DNA from: Rhodospirillales bacterium
GTDB taxonomy: Bacteria > Pseudomonadota > Alphaproteobacteria > Rhodospirillales > SHVQ01
Assembly: GCA_009694195.1 (NCBI GenBank)
Contig: SHVQ01000005.1
Span: 41,668 to 105,667, forward strand
Length of the DNA stretch: 64,000 nt
Direction of reading: 5' to 3'
The translations under genes and the position numbers were made by a program. Of this stretch, positions 9,328 through 17,612 are shown in pieces. Each line of letters opens with the position of its first letter. Within the stretch, counting starts at the first letter, position 1. The notes beneath the pieces were generated by a model. That model was not told the origin of the DNA and searched no databases. It saw only the letters and a program-made list of their open reading frames with translations.

Positions 9328-11157
9328 CTAATTCTTCGCCTTTCGCGCGTCCAGGGCCTCGGCCTTCTTGGCGTCCACCCACCAGCAGCCGAAACAAACG
9401 CCGTACTTGGGTGTCGTCTCCGGCCGCCCGAACTTGTCCCAGTAGGCGACCCAGGTGGCGCGGAGATGCCAGTGCGGCACCACATAGTGGCCCCATAGGA
9501 GAACGCGGTCGAGGGCGCGCGTGCGCACGATCAGGCTTTCGCGATCGGGCGCCGCGATCACGAGATCGATCAGCGTGTCGACGACCGGGTCCTTGATGCC
9601 GATGGTATTGCGGCTGCCGGGAACGTCGGCGACCGTCGAGCCCCAGAAATCGCGCTGCTCGTTGCCGGGCGACAGCGACTGGCCGAACGCCTCGACGGTC
9701 ATGTCGAAATCGAAGTCGTCGTTCCGCTTCTGATACTGGGCGGTGTCGACCGTGCGCACGCGCGCCTCGATCCCGAGCCGCTCCAGGTTCTTGACGTAAG
9801 GGAGCGCGATGCGCTCCCAGTTCGCCTGCGAGAGGAGAATTTCAAAGGCGAAGGGCTGACCCGTTTGCTTGTTGACGAGCTTCTTGTCCTTGATCGCCCA
9901 GCCTGCCTGGCCCAAGAGCTCGAACGCCTTCCTGAGACTGTCGCGGATCGTGCCGGAGCCGTCGGTTTTCGGCGGCTGGTATTCCTGCGTGAACACCTCG
10001 TCCGGGACTTGGCCGCGGAAGGGATTGAGGATTTCCAGCTCCTCCTTCGACGGCAGGCCCGTCGCGGCCAGCTCCGAGTTGGAGAAGTAGCTGGTCGTCC
10101 GGGCATAGGACCCGTAGAAAAGATTCTTGTTCGTCCACTCGAAGTCGAAAACCAGCCCGAGCGCCTGGCGCACGCGCCGGTCCTTGAACAACGTCCGCCG
10201 CGTGTTGAAGACGAAGCCCTGCATCCCGGTCGGCCGCTCGTGCTTGATCTCCTCGCGCTTGATGAGCCCGTCGCGCACCGGCGGCGCGTCGTAGCCGGTC
10301 GCCCAATCCTTCGACGAATTCTCCTGCCGGAAGTCGAACTGGCCGGCCTTGAACGCTTCGAGCAGCACGGTTGCGTCGCGATAGTAGTCGTAACGAATGG
10401 TGTCGAAGTTGTTCATGCCCTTCAAGGCCGGCACGTCGCGCCCCCAGTAGTTGAGGTTGCGCTCGTAGGTGATGGAGCGGCCGGCCTCGAAGGACTTGAT
10501 GCGGTAGGGCCCGCTGCCGACCGGAATTTCGAGGGTCGTCTTGTCGAAGTCGCGCGCTTCCCAATAGTGCTTCGGCAGCACGGGAAGCTGGCCGGTGATC
10601 ACCGGGAGCTCGCGGTTCATCCCGCCCTCGAACGCGATCCGTACCGTTCGCTCGCCGATCTTTTCCGCTTTCTGCAGGTTGTGGAAGTAGGCGCGATAGA
10701 AGGGGTGCCCCTTGGTCTTGAGGATGTCCAGGCTGAAGATCACGTCCTCGGGCGTGATAGGCCGGCCGTCGCTCCAGCGGGCCTCCTTCCGCAGCGTGAA
10801 CGCGACCCACGAGCGGTCTTCGGGAACCTGGACGGATTCGACGATAACGCCGTATTCGGCCGAGGCTTCGTCCATGGCTCCCGTCATCAGGAGCTCGTAA
10901 ACGCCGTTCAGGCCCGCCGCCGCAACGCCCTTCAGCGTGTACGGATTGAAGCTGTCGAACGTGCCGACGGTCGCGAGCCGCACGTGCCCTCCCTTCGGCG
11001 CGTCCGGGTTAACATAGGCGAAGTGCTTGAAGTCGGGCGGATACTTGACGTCGCCGTGGATGGCGATGCCGTGATGGGACGGCGCCTTCGCATCCTGAGC
11101 GAAGGCGCCGGCGACGGTCATCGCCAATGCGAAGGCAACGGCGGGAGGGAGGCGCAT
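9328..11157 (-). CDS. yejA: Microcin C/oligopeptide ABC importer, periplasmic binding protein YejA
   Basis: This is a 609-residue extracellular solute-binding protein, family 5. It has a clear Sec signal peptide (residues 1-20, hydrophobic, ending AFA before QDA). Family features include YPPDFKHFAYVNPDAPKGG near the mature N-terminus and the long lobe containing GMQGFVFNTRR. Its likely ligand is short peptides or peptide-like compounds. The ATG at 11157 is chosen because it puts the signal peptide right at the N-terminus and has an AAAGG ribosome site; ATGs at 11172 and 11178 are in frame upstream. It is first in the yejABEF order and follows hisN by 76 bases on the same strand. Confidence 0.93.
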   Translation of the reverse strand: MRLPPAVAFALAMTVAGAFAQDAKAPSHHGIAIHGDVKYPPDFKHFAYVNPDAPKGGHVRLATVGTFDSFNPYTLKGVAAAGLNGVYELLMTGAMDEASAEYGVIVESVQVPEDRSWVAFTLRKEARWSDGRPITPEDVIFSLDILKTKGHPFYRAYFHNLQKAEKIGERTVRIAFEGGMNRELPVITGQLPVLPKHYWEARDFDKTTLEIPVGSGPYRIKSFEAGRSITYERNLNYWGRDVPALKGMNNFDTIRYDYYRDATVLLEAFKAGQFDFRQENSSKDWATGYDAPPVRDGLIKREEIKHERPTGMQGFVFNTRRTLFKDRRVRQALGLVFDFEWTNKNLFYGSYARTTSYFSNSELAATGLPSKEELEILNPFRGQVPDEVFTQEYQPPKTDGSGTIRDSLRKAFELLGQAGWAIKDKKLVNKQTGQPFAFEILLSQANWERIALPYVKNLERLGIEARVRTVDTAQYQKRNDDFDFDMTVEAFGQSLSPGNEQRDFWGSTVADVPGSRNTIGIKDPVVDTLIDLVIAAPDRESLIVRTRALDRVLLWGHYVVPHWHLRATWVAYWDKFGRPETTPKYGVCFGCWWVDAKKAEALDARKAKN

Positions 11158-11233
11158 GTGGCGGCCTTTCATGGGCATGGGACGCGATATTGGAGGTCGC
11201 CCCGCCTCATATCAAGGCCCGGACACCGGGTTC

Positions 11234-12058
11234 TCAGCCCGCCAGCACGCGCATCGCCGCCGCGTGCATGCGCGCATCGCCCGCCGCCAGCACGCGGCCG
11301 TCGGATTCCATGCCGAGCGGCCGGCCCTGCCAGTCCGTGATGACGCCGCCCGCACCGCTAACGATCGGCACCAGCGCGCAGTAGTCGTAAGGTTGCATGG
11401 TGGATTCGCAGACAAGATCGACGGTTCCGTTGGCGAGAAGGCCGTAGGCTTCGCACTCACCGCCGTACACGGCGCGCCGGCAGGAAAGGCGGAGGCGCTC
11501 GAAGGCGTCGAAATCGGCGCCGGGAAACATCTGCGGCGAGGTCGCGTAGAGCCACGCGCGCGAAAGGTCGGCGCATGCCCGCGTCGTGACCGGCTGGCCG
11601 TTGAAGGTCGTCGGCCGCCCGAGCGCGCCCACCCACCGCTCGTGCAGCGCCGGCATGTCCATCACGCCGAGAACCGGAGCGCCCTCCTTCAAAAGAGCGA
11701 TCAGGGTCCCGAAAATGGGCTTTCCGGTGACGAACGCCTGCGTCCCGTCGATGGGATCGAGCACCCACACGTACTCGGCGTCGCTTTGGTGGCTTCCGTG
11801 TTCTTCGCCGAAGATGCCGTGGGCGGGAAACGTTTTCTGGATGAGCGCGCGCATCGCGGCTTCGGCTTCCTTGTCCGCGATGGTCACCGGGCTCGAGTCG
11901 CGCTTGTTGTGGACGACGAGGTCCGAGCGAAAGTACTTCATCGCGATCGGCTGAACCGCGTTGGCAAGCTTGACGGCAAGCTTGACGAGAGAGCCCGGGA
12001 TTGCGGCGCCGAGGAGGGCTTCCGAAGGGTCCGGCAGCGCCTCTTCGGGCGCTGTCAT
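11234..12058 (-). CDS. hisN: Inositol-monophosphatase-family phosphatase, probable histidinol-phosphatase
   Basis: This 274-residue Mg-dependent phosphatase has all three inositol-monophosphatase motifs: GEEHG near residue 75, WVLDPIDGTQAF around 92-103 and the C-terminal YDYCALVPIVSGAGG. In alphaproteobacteria this type usually acts as histidinol-phosphatase HisN; a 3'(2'),5'-bisphosphate or inositol phosphatase role cannot be excluded from sequence. The start ATG overlaps the stop of the cytochrome c gene (ATGA), indicating translational coupling. All metal-binding residues in these motifs look intact. Confidence 0.85.
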   Translation of the reverse strand: MTAPEEALPDPSEALLGAAIPGSLVKLAVKLANAVQPIAMKYFRSDLVVHNKRDSSPVTIADKEAEAAMRALIQKTFPAHGIFGEEHGSHQSDAEYVWVLDPIDGTQAFVTGKPIFGTLIALLKEGAPVLGVMDMPALHERWVGALGRPTTFNGQPVTTRACADLSRAWLYATSPQMFPGADFDAFERLRLSCRRAVYGGECEAYGLLANGTVDLVCESTMQPYDYCALVPIVSGAGGVITDWQGRPLGMESDGRVLAAGDARMHAAAMRVLAG

Positions 12059-12588
12059 GGGAGCGGCTTCGGCGAATCGCTCAAGGTGCGCAAGTAGGAC
12101 AGAAGCGCCGCCCGCTCTTCCGAGGTGGGCACGCCGGCGAACGTCATCTTGTTGCCGGGGGCGAAGGCGCGCGGGTTGGAAATGAACTTGTTCATGTCCT
12201 CGTAAGTCCACTCGCCGCCGAGACCGGTGATCGCGGCGGAGTAAGAAAAGCCGGCGGCGCCGCCCTTCTTCCGCCCGACCACGTTCCACATGTTGGGCCC
12301 GATCCGGTTGGGGCCGCCCTTTTCGACCGTGTGGCAGGTCGTGCACTTCTTGAAGGCTTTCTGTCCAGCCTCCGGGCTGGCGGACGCGAGCAGCGTCATC
12401 GTTGTGTCCGGTCCCGCCGCGGCGGCCTGTGCGGGCGCCGCCTGCTCCTCGCTCGTCGCGATCCGCAGGGCGTCGATGTTGGCCCCTTTGGGGTGCACGA
12501 GTTGGTTGCCGATCATGATGCTGCCCCACACGAGCCACATGGTGAGCAGCACCGAGGCGCCAAATTTTTCCACAAACGAAAAATGCAT
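12055..12588 (-). CDS. Membrane-anchored c-type cytochrome (CycM/c552-like)
   Basis: This 177-residue protein has an uncleaved N-terminal membrane anchor (about residues 13-30), an Ala/Pro-rich linker, and a periplasmic class I cytochrome c domain. Haem attachment is at CTTCH, and the axial Met is in GNKMTFAGV. The form resembles CycM/cytochrome c552, which carries electrons to terminal oxidases. The start MHFSFVEKFG at 12588 is chosen because the anchor follows directly; the frame is open to 12681. It overlaps hisN by 4 bases at its end. Confidence 0.88.
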   Translation of the reverse strand: MHFSFVEKFGASVLLTMWLVWGSIMIGNQLVHPKGANIDALRIATSEEQAAPAQAAAAGPDTTMTLLASASPEAGQKAFKKCTTCHTVEKGGPNRIGPNMWNVVGRKKGGAAGFSYSAAITGLGGEWTYEDMNKFISNPRAFAPGNKMTFAGVPTSEERAALLSYLRTLSDSPKPLP

Positions 12589-12767
12589 GAGCTCAAGCCC
12601 CTCTTTAAACAATCCCCGTCCGGCCCCAAAGGCGACGAATCGCCTTCGGCCGCGGCACTTTAGCGGCAAGAAAAGGCGCATTCAACGGCTGGTTCGCCGA
12701 GACCCGTTTCCGGCGCCCGGCGGCGCGTGTAAGGTGGCCCCCGGGCGACCCCACAATCCTCGATCCC

Positions 12768-13514
12768 ATGGCCAAGCAACCCCGAGCGATCATCGTCATT
12801 CCGGCCCGCATGGCGTCAACCCGGCTTCCGGGCAAGCCGCTCGCCGACATCCACGGCCGGCCGATGATCGTCCACGTGATGCGCCGCGCCCTCGAGGCGG
12901 ACATCGGCCCCGTCGTTGTGGCGGCGGCGGAGGAGGAGATCGCGGCCGCGGTGCGGGATGCGGGGGGGTGGGCCGTTCTCACGCGCCCCGACCATGCATC
13001 CGGGTCCGATCGCATCTTCGAGGCTCTCGGTGCGGCCGATCCCGGCGGCGACTTCGATTCGGTGATCAACGTGCAGGGGGATTTGCCGACGGTTGCGCCT
13101 GCCGCCATCCGGGCGGCGCTGCCGCCGCTCGCTCTCGACGGGGTCGACATTTCGACCCTGATCGTGCCGATCACGGATGCCGTCGACCGGGCCAATCCGA
13201 ATATCGTGAAGGCGGTGGTGGCGCTCGCTCCCGGCATGCGGAGCGGCCGCGCGCTCTACTTCAGCCGCACCCCGGTGCCTTGGGGCGAGGGGCCGCTCTA
13301 TCACCACATCGGTCTTTACGGCTACCGCCGGGCGGCGCTTGCCGCGTTCGTGCGGCTTCCGGCCGGCATCCTGGAGCGGCGCGAGCGCCTCGAGCAGTTG
13401 CGCGCGCTGGAAGCGGGCATGCGGATCGAGGCCGCTCTCGTTGACACCGTTCCGCTCGGTGTCGATACTCCGGCCGACCTTGAGCGCGCCCGCGCGGTGC
13501 TGGCCCCCGCTTGA
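12768..13514 (+). CDS. kdsB: 3-deoxy-manno-octulosonate cytidylyltransferase (CMP-KDO synthetase)
   Basis: This 248-residue cytoplasmic enzyme activates KDO with CTP for lipopolysaccharide inner-core synthesis. Family motifs are IPARMASTRLPGKPL at residues 11-25, INVQGDLP near 103 and HIGLYGYR near 184. Length is as expected for KdsB. The gene is divergent from the cytochrome c gene and is followed within 30 bases by the prephenate dehydratase gene, so the two may be cotranscribed. It implies a Gram-negative outer membrane with KDO-containing LPS. Confidence 0.95.
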   Translation: MAKQPRAIIVIPARMASTRLPGKPLADIHGRPMIVHVMRRALEADIGPVVVAAAEEEIAAAVRDAGGWAVLTRPDHASGSDRIFEALGAADPGGDFDSVINVQGDLPTVAPAAIRAALPPLALDGVDISTLIVPITDAVDRANPNIVKAVVALAPGMRSGRALYFSRTPVPWGEGPLYHHIGLYGYRRAALAAFVRLPAGILERRERLEQLRALEAGMRIEAALVDTVPLGVDTPADLERARAVLAPA

Positions 13515-13543
13515 GGCCGTTCGCCAAACGGGGGAGCACGCCC

Positions 13544-14419
13544 ATGGCCGGGCGCCGAACGTCCGCCAAGAACCGGATCGCGTTCCAAGGCATGGCGGGG
13601 GCCTACTCCGACTTCGCCTGCCGGCACGCGTATCCGAAGATGACGCCGCTTCCCTGCAGGACCTTCGACGACGCTTTCGCCGCGGTCCGCCGGGGCCGCG
13701 CCCGCCTCGCGATGATCCCGATCGAGAACTCGGTCGCCGGGCGCGTGGCGGATATCCACCATCTTCTGCCGGATTCCGGGCTCTACATCGTGGGCGAGCA
13801 CTTCCAGCGGGTGAACCATCATCTGCTTGCCGTCAAAGGCGCGAAGCTCTCGGACATCAAGCACGTCCACAGCCACATCCATGCGCTGAACCAGTGCCGG
13901 AAGCTGATCAAGAAGCTCAAGCTCGATGCGGTCGTCGAGGTCGACACGGCGGGATCGGCCGCCAAGATCGCCGCGCTCGGCGACCGGGCGCGTGCCGCCA
14001 TCGCGTCCTCCCTCGCGGGCCAGATCCACGGGCTTCAGTCGCTCAAGGCGAACATCGAGGACGCCGAACACAACACCACGCGCTTCATCGTCATGTCGCG
14101 CACCCCCGCGATGCCGCCCGCCCATGCGCCGCACGTGATCACGAGCTTCGTCTTCCGGGTGCGCAACGTGCCGGCGGCGCTCTCGAAGGCGCTCGGCGGA
14201 TTCGCCACCAACGGCGTCAACATGACGAAGCTCGAGAGCTATCTCCGGGGCGATTTCGTCGCCGCTCAATTCTACGCCGACGTGGAGGGGCACCCCGAAC
14301 GGACGAACCTCAAGCTCGCGTTCGAGGAGCTCCGCTTCTTCTCCCGCGAGGTGACGATCCTCGGCGTCTACCCGGCGCATCCGTACCGGTGGAAAAACAA
14401 GACCCGAGTCGACGACTGA
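13544..14419 (+). CDS. pheA: Prephenate dehydratase with ACT domain
   Basis: This 291-residue cytoplasmic enzyme converts prephenate to phenylpyruvate for phenylalanine synthesis. The catalytic domain shows IPIENSVAGRV and the catalytic NTTRF motif, and the C-terminal ACT domain (from about residue 195) should bind phenylalanine for feedback control. The ACT motif usually read ESRP is ESYLRG here. Start ATG 13544 has a GGGGGAG ribosome site; a TTG at 13511 overlapping the kdsB stop is an in-frame alternative. Chorismate mutase is encoded separately at 16.8 kb. Confidence 0.95.
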   Translation: MAGRRTSAKNRIAFQGMAGAYSDFACRHAYPKMTPLPCRTFDDAFAAVRRGRARLAMIPIENSVAGRVADIHHLLPDSGLYIVGEHFQRVNHHLLAVKGAKLSDIKHVHSHIHALNQCRKLIKKLKLDAVVEVDTAGSAAKIAALGDRARAAIASSLAGQIHGLQSLKANIEDAEHNTTRFIVMSRTPAMPPAHAPHVITSFVFRVRNVPAALSKALGGFATNGVNMTKLESYLRGDFVAAQFYADVEGHPERTNLKLAFEELRFFSREVTILGVYPAHPYRWKNKTRVDD

Positions 14420-14435
14420 CGCCTTTCGTCACCCC

Positions 14436-14499
14436 GGCCGAGCCAAGGGGCCTCTTGCGGGGATTCCCCGCAGACCCTGGGCGAGAGCCGGGGTCCATA
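14436..14499. repeat. REP-like palindrome with GCGGGG-ATT-CCCCGC cassette, copy 1 of the 14.4-14.7 kb cluster
   Basis: A REP-like element (CCCCGGCCGAGC on the left, AGAGCCGGGGTCC on the right) is interrupted at its centre by a 35-base cassette at about 14444-14478. The cassette core is TTGCGGGGATTCCCCGCA, a 7-8 bp hairpin with an ATT loop. It lies just after pheA and before convergent metW. Confidence 0.8.
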
Positions 14500-14521
14500 C
14501 TTTGAAAGATGCGTTCCCGCT

Positions 14522-14564
14522 CCTCACCCTTCGAGGCTCGCTGCGCTCGCACCTCAGGGTGAGG
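14522..14564. repeat. Palindromic REP-like element without cassette
   Basis: CCTCACCCT at 14522 and AGGGTGAGG at 14556-14564 form the ends of a palindrome whose centre contains GGCTCGCTGCGCTCG. This is a simple REP-type element and shows what an unoccupied site looks like. Confidence 0.7.
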
Positions 14565-14578
14565 TCGAATGGAGAAGA

Positions 14579-14688
14579 CCTCATGGTGAGGTGGCCGCCA
14601 AGGGGCTTCTTGCGGGGATTCCCCGCAGACCAAAAGGGGCTTCTTGCGGGGATTCCCCGCAGACCCCGAGCGGCCCTCGAACCATGAG
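14579..14688. repeat. REP-like palindrome holding two tandem copies of the cassette
   Basis: Outer arms are CCTCATGGTGAGG at 14579-14591 and ACCATGAGG near 14681. Between them lie two consecutive cassettes at about 14599-14632 and 14634-14666, each with AAGGGGCTTC followed by the core TTGCGGGGATTCCCCGCA and GACC. Together with the previous two entries this fills the 312-base gap between convergent pheA and metW; no gene is seen there. Confidence 0.8.
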
Positions 14689-14731
14689 GCGCGCGAGTCG
14701 AAGGACGCGGAAATGACGATGCAGGGCTGCG

Positions 14732-15355
14732 CTACCCGCTCTTCCTCAGAAGAAAAACGGCCTGGACGCCGAACAGGTTGGCGAGGAACCGGCTCCGGCC
14801 CATCATCCGTGGCACGCCCCAGCTATCGAGCACGTGGCTCCGCTCGATCACGATGCCCATCTCGCGGCAGAGCTCGAGGAAGTCGAGGATGCTGCAGAAG
14901 TGGATGTTCGGCGTCTCGTACCACGTGTAGGGCAGCGTTTCGTTCCTCGGCATCCGGCCCCAGAGGAACAGGTAGAGCCGCACCCGCCAGTAGGCGAAAT
15001 TGGGAAACGAGATGATCGCCCGCCGCCCGATCCGGAGCAGGTGGGTCAGCACGGCTTTCGGCGCGTACATGGCCTGGAGCGTCTGGCTCAGCACCACGTA
15101 GTCGTAGGCATCGTCGGGGTAGTCCTTGAGGTCGGTGTCCGCGTCGCCCTGGATCACCGGGAGCCCGGCGCTGATGCAGGCGTGCACGCCGTCCGGGCTG
15201 AGCTCGAGACCGCGGCCGTCCACTTGGCGGAAATGCACGAGATAGTCGAGCAGCGTGCCGTCGCCGCAGCCGACGTCGAGCACTCGGGTGCCGGGCTCGA
15301 TCATGTCGGCGACCAGTTGCAGATCGACCCGGATGCCCTTGCGGTCGGCTGGCAT
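14732..15355 (-). CDS. metW: Methionine biosynthesis protein MetW
   Basis: This 207-residue class I methyltransferase-like protein has the SAM-binding motif VLDVGCGDGTLL near residue 27. In many proteobacteria MetW is required together with MetX for homoserine acylation; its exact role is not settled. The start MPADRKGIRVDLQ at 15355 lies 4 bases beyond the metX stop (15360) and matches the family N-terminus; an earlier in-frame ATG at 15379 would overlap metX. metX-metW therefore form one operon. Confidence 0.93.
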   Translation of the reverse strand: MPADRKGIRVDLQLVADMIEPGTRVLDVGCGDGTLLDYLVHFRQVDGRGLELSPDGVHACISAGLPVIQGDADTDLKDYPDDAYDYVVLSQTLQAMYAPKAVLTHLLRIGRRAIISFPNFAYWRVRLYLFLWGRMPRNETLPYTWYETPNIHFCSILDFLELCREMGIVIERSHVLDSWGVPRMMGRSRFLANLFGVQAVFLLRKSG

Positions 15356-15359
15356 GGAC

Positions 15360-16556
15360 TTAACCCTGAGCGGCAGCATGGCCTTGGCGGCGCTCCCAGG
15401 CCCCGCTGATGAATCCCGTGAGCACGCGATGAAAATCGGGCTCGTCCAACAGGAAGGCGTCGTGGCCCTTGTCGGAGACGACCTCGGCGAAGCTCACGTT
15501 CGCGGCGACCGCGTTGAGCGCGTGCACGATCTTCTGGTTCTCCGGCGTCGGGTAGAGCCAATCGCCGGTGAACGAGACGATGCAGAAGCGGACGGGCGTG
15601 TTGCGGAACAGCTTGGTCGGCCCGCCGTGGCTCTCGACGAGATCGAAATAGTCCATGGCGCGCGTGATGTAGAGATACGAGTTGGCGTCGAAGCGGTCGA
15701 CGAAAATCGAGCCCTGATAGCGGAGATAGCTTTCGACCTGGAAGTCGGCATCGAAGCCGTAGGTGAACGCTTTCCGGTCTTGCAGCTTTCGCCCGAACTT
15801 CTGGTGCAGGGCGGATTCGGAGAGATAGGTGATGTGCGCGGCCATCCGCGCGACCGCGAGGCCGCGGAGCGGGCGCTTCCCCTGGTCGAGGTAATCGCCG
15901 CCGCACCAGTCGGGATCGGCCATGATCGCCTGGCGGCCGACCTCGTGGAAGGCGATGTTCTGCGCCGTGTGAAGGAGCGCGGTCGCAATCGGAATCGCAG
16001 TGTAGAGGCGCTGCGGGTAGCTCGCGGCCCACTCGAGCACCTGCATGCCGCCGAGCGATCCGCCGACTACCGCGAACAGCCGGTCGATGCCCAGGTGATC
16101 GATCAGCATCGCCTGCGCCCGCACCATGTCGGCGATCGTGATGACGGGGAAGCTCAACCCCCACGCTTTGCCGGTCGCAGGATTGACCTCGCGGGGCCCG
16201 ATCGTGCCCATGCAACCGCCGAGGATGTTGGCGCAGATCACATAAAAACGGTCGGTGTCCAGCACCTTGCCCGCGCCGACCATCATCTCCCACCAGCCGG
16301 GCTTGCCGGTCACCGGGTGGGCGTCGGCGACGAACTGGTCGCCCGTCAACGCGTGACAGACGAGAACGGCGTTGCTTTTGTCGGCGTTCAGCCGGCCGTA
16401 GGTCTGGTAGGCGGTCGGAAAGTCGAACAGCTCGACTCCGCAGTCGAGGCGGAGCGGCGAGTCGCACCCGAGCCGCACGTGATAGCCCGGAATCGGCCCC
16501 GTGCCGTCAAGGCTGGTCGGCGCCTGACCGGTCGATTTGCGCTCCGTCACGCCCAT
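15360..16556 (-). CDS. metX: Homoserine O-acyltransferase MetX
   Basis: This 398-residue alpha/beta-hydrolase-fold enzyme acylates homoserine in the first committed step of methionine synthesis. The nucleophile elbow is GGSLGGMQ, with the catalytic Asp in FTGDWLYP and His in DKGHDAF. Whether acetyl-CoA or succinyl-CoA is used cannot be decided by eye. It has a promoter about 50-75 bases upstream and is divergent from the aroQ-hisC-tyrC operon. No SAM riboswitch was found in the short leader. Confidence 0.95.
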   Translation of the reverse strand: MGVTERKSTGQAPTSLDGTGPIPGYHVRLGCDSPLRLDCGVELFDFPTAYQTYGRLNADKSNAVLVCHALTGDQFVADAHPVTGKPGWWEMMVGAGKVLDTDRFYVICANILGGCMGTIGPREVNPATGKAWGLSFPVITIADMVRAQAMLIDHLGIDRLFAVVGGSLGGMQVLEWAASYPQRLYTAIPIATALLHTAQNIAFHEVGRQAIMADPDWCGGDYLDQGKRPLRGLAVARMAAHITYLSESALHQKFGRKLQDRKAFTYGFDADFQVESYLRYQGSIFVDRFDANSYLYITRAMDYFDLVESHGGPTKLFRNTPVRFCIVSFTGDWLYPTPENQKIVHALNAVAANVSFAEVVSDKGHDAFLLDEPDFHRVLTGFISGAWERRQGHAAAQG

Positions 16557-16604
16557 CCGAATTCTGCCATATGCAAGCCCGCACGCGCTGGCGGCGGGGC
16601 TCCA

Positions 16605-16633
16605 TTGCTAGGAGTCGGGCCGGAAAGTGTCAA
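16605..16633 (-). promoter_or_regulatory. Sigma70-type promoter for metX
   Basis: Reading the minus strand, TTGACA at 16633-16628 is followed after exactly 17 bases by TAGCAA at 16610-16605. The predicted transcription start near 16598 leaves a leader of about 40 bases before the metX ATG, too short for a SAM-II riboswitch. Confidence 0.6.
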
Positions 16634-16641
16634 TGTTTTCT

Positions 16642-16670
16642 TTGATTTTACCGGGGCCTGCCATTATCAC
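16642..16670 (+). promoter_or_regulatory. Candidate promoter for the chorismate mutase operon
   Basis: TTGATT at 16642-16647 and TATCAC at 16665-16670 are separated by 17 bases. It is back-to-back with the metX promoter, leaving only 8 bases between the two -35 elements, so the two units may interfere with each other. Confidence 0.4.
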
Positions 16671-16757
16671 TAGGCCTCCTTTTTTTGGCAGCGAGGGGCG
16701 TCGGGGCGACCCCCAATGGGCGTCCCCGAATACCCGCGTCCGCAAGACGGCATCGCC

Positions 16758-17612
16758 ATGACATCCCGACGCATCTCCCTCGATTCGCTGCGTGCCGAGA
16801 TCGACAAGATCGACGACACGATGCATGACCTCATCATGCGCCGCACCGGAATCGTCGAGCACGTCCGCGACCTGAAGAAAAAGAGCCCGGTGAAAATCCG
16901 CCCGGCGCGCGAGGCCGAGATTCTCTATCGCCTGATGGCCCGCCACCGCGGGCCGTTTCCGAAGCGCGAGATCGCCCGCATCTGGCGCGAGCTGATCGTC
17001 GCCACGCTCACCTTCGAGGGGCCGTTCTCGCTCGCCGTCCTCGGCGCCGGCGACGAATCCGGCTACGTCGAGCTCGCGCGCGATCAATACGGCGCATTCA
17101 CGCCGGTGATCCGCCACCGCTCGGCCAAAAGAGTCGTCGACGCCGTGCGCGCGCAGAAGGCGACGCTCGGGATTCTTCCGCTGCCGCGCACCCGCGACCC
17201 CTGGTTGCGCCACCTGATGGGGGACGCCGCCCCCAAGGTCATCGCGCGGCTTCCGTTCATCGGTCACGGCTCGAGCTCCAGGAAGGCGCTGCAGGCGCTC
17301 GTCATCTGTCCGGTCGCCCAGGAGCCGACGGGGCGCGACGTGAGCTATCTTGCGATCGAGGCAGCCGAGAAGATCGCGCCCACTCGGCTCCGCAAGGCGT
17401 TCCAAGCGGCGTGCCTTCCCGTGCGTTCTCTCGCTGCCTGGAAGGACAAATCGCCTCGCGGCTGGCTGTATTTGACGGAAGTCGGCGATTTCGTCGGCAG
17501 CGACGACGGCCGGCGGGATCTCGTTCTTCGCGCCCTGGCGCCGGCCGCGACACGGATCATCGGGCTCGGCGGCTACGCGGAGCCGTTGACCCGCAAGGAG
17601 CTTCGGTCATGA
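16758..17612 (+). CDS. aroQ: Chorismate mutase (AroQ type) with an additional C-terminal domain
   Basis: This protein has 284 residues. Residues 1-90 form an AroQ-type chorismate mutase helical domain (RISLDSLRAEIDKIDD, MRRTGIVEHVRDLKKK, IWRELI), converting chorismate to prephenate. The remaining 190 residues resemble the two-lobed fold of prephenate dehydratase (FSLAVLGAGDESGYVELA, then KATLGILPLP where the dehydratase has its IPIEN segment) but lack the TRF catalytic motif and an ACT domain. A true dehydratase is encoded separately at 13.5 kb. The start at ATG 16758 removes a poorly supported extension from 16716. The stop overlaps the next start (ATGA). Confidence 0.85.
   Translation: MTSRRISLDSLRAEIDKIDDTMHDLIMRRTGIVEHVRDLKKKSPVKIRPAREAEILYRLMARHRGPFPKREIARIWRELIVATLTFEGPFSLAVLGAGDESGYVELARDQYGAFTPVIRHRSAKRVVDAVRAQKATLGILPLPRTRDPWLRHLMGDAAPKVIARLPFIGHGSSSRKALQALVICPVAQEPTGRDVSYLAIEAAEKIAPTRLRKAFQAACLPVRSLAAWKDKSPRGWLYLTEVGDFVGSDDGRRDLVLRALAPAATRIIGLGGYAEPLTRKELRS

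Noticed and set aside
14436..14688. CRISPR array made of the repeated GCGGGG-ATT-CCCCGC units
   Set aside because: Units are not evenly spaced by unique spacers; the two adjacent copies abut each other and the unit itself is palindromic.
16557..16715. SAM-II riboswitch upstream of metX
   Set aside because: Such elements are common before metX/metA in alphaproteobacteria, so I looked for one. The likely transcription start leaves only about 40 bases of leader and the typical conserved blocks are absent.
16608..17405. A minus-strand 265-codon frame opposite chorismate mutase
   Set aside because: Antisense to a gene with clear AroQ motifs and covering the metX promoter; no independent support.
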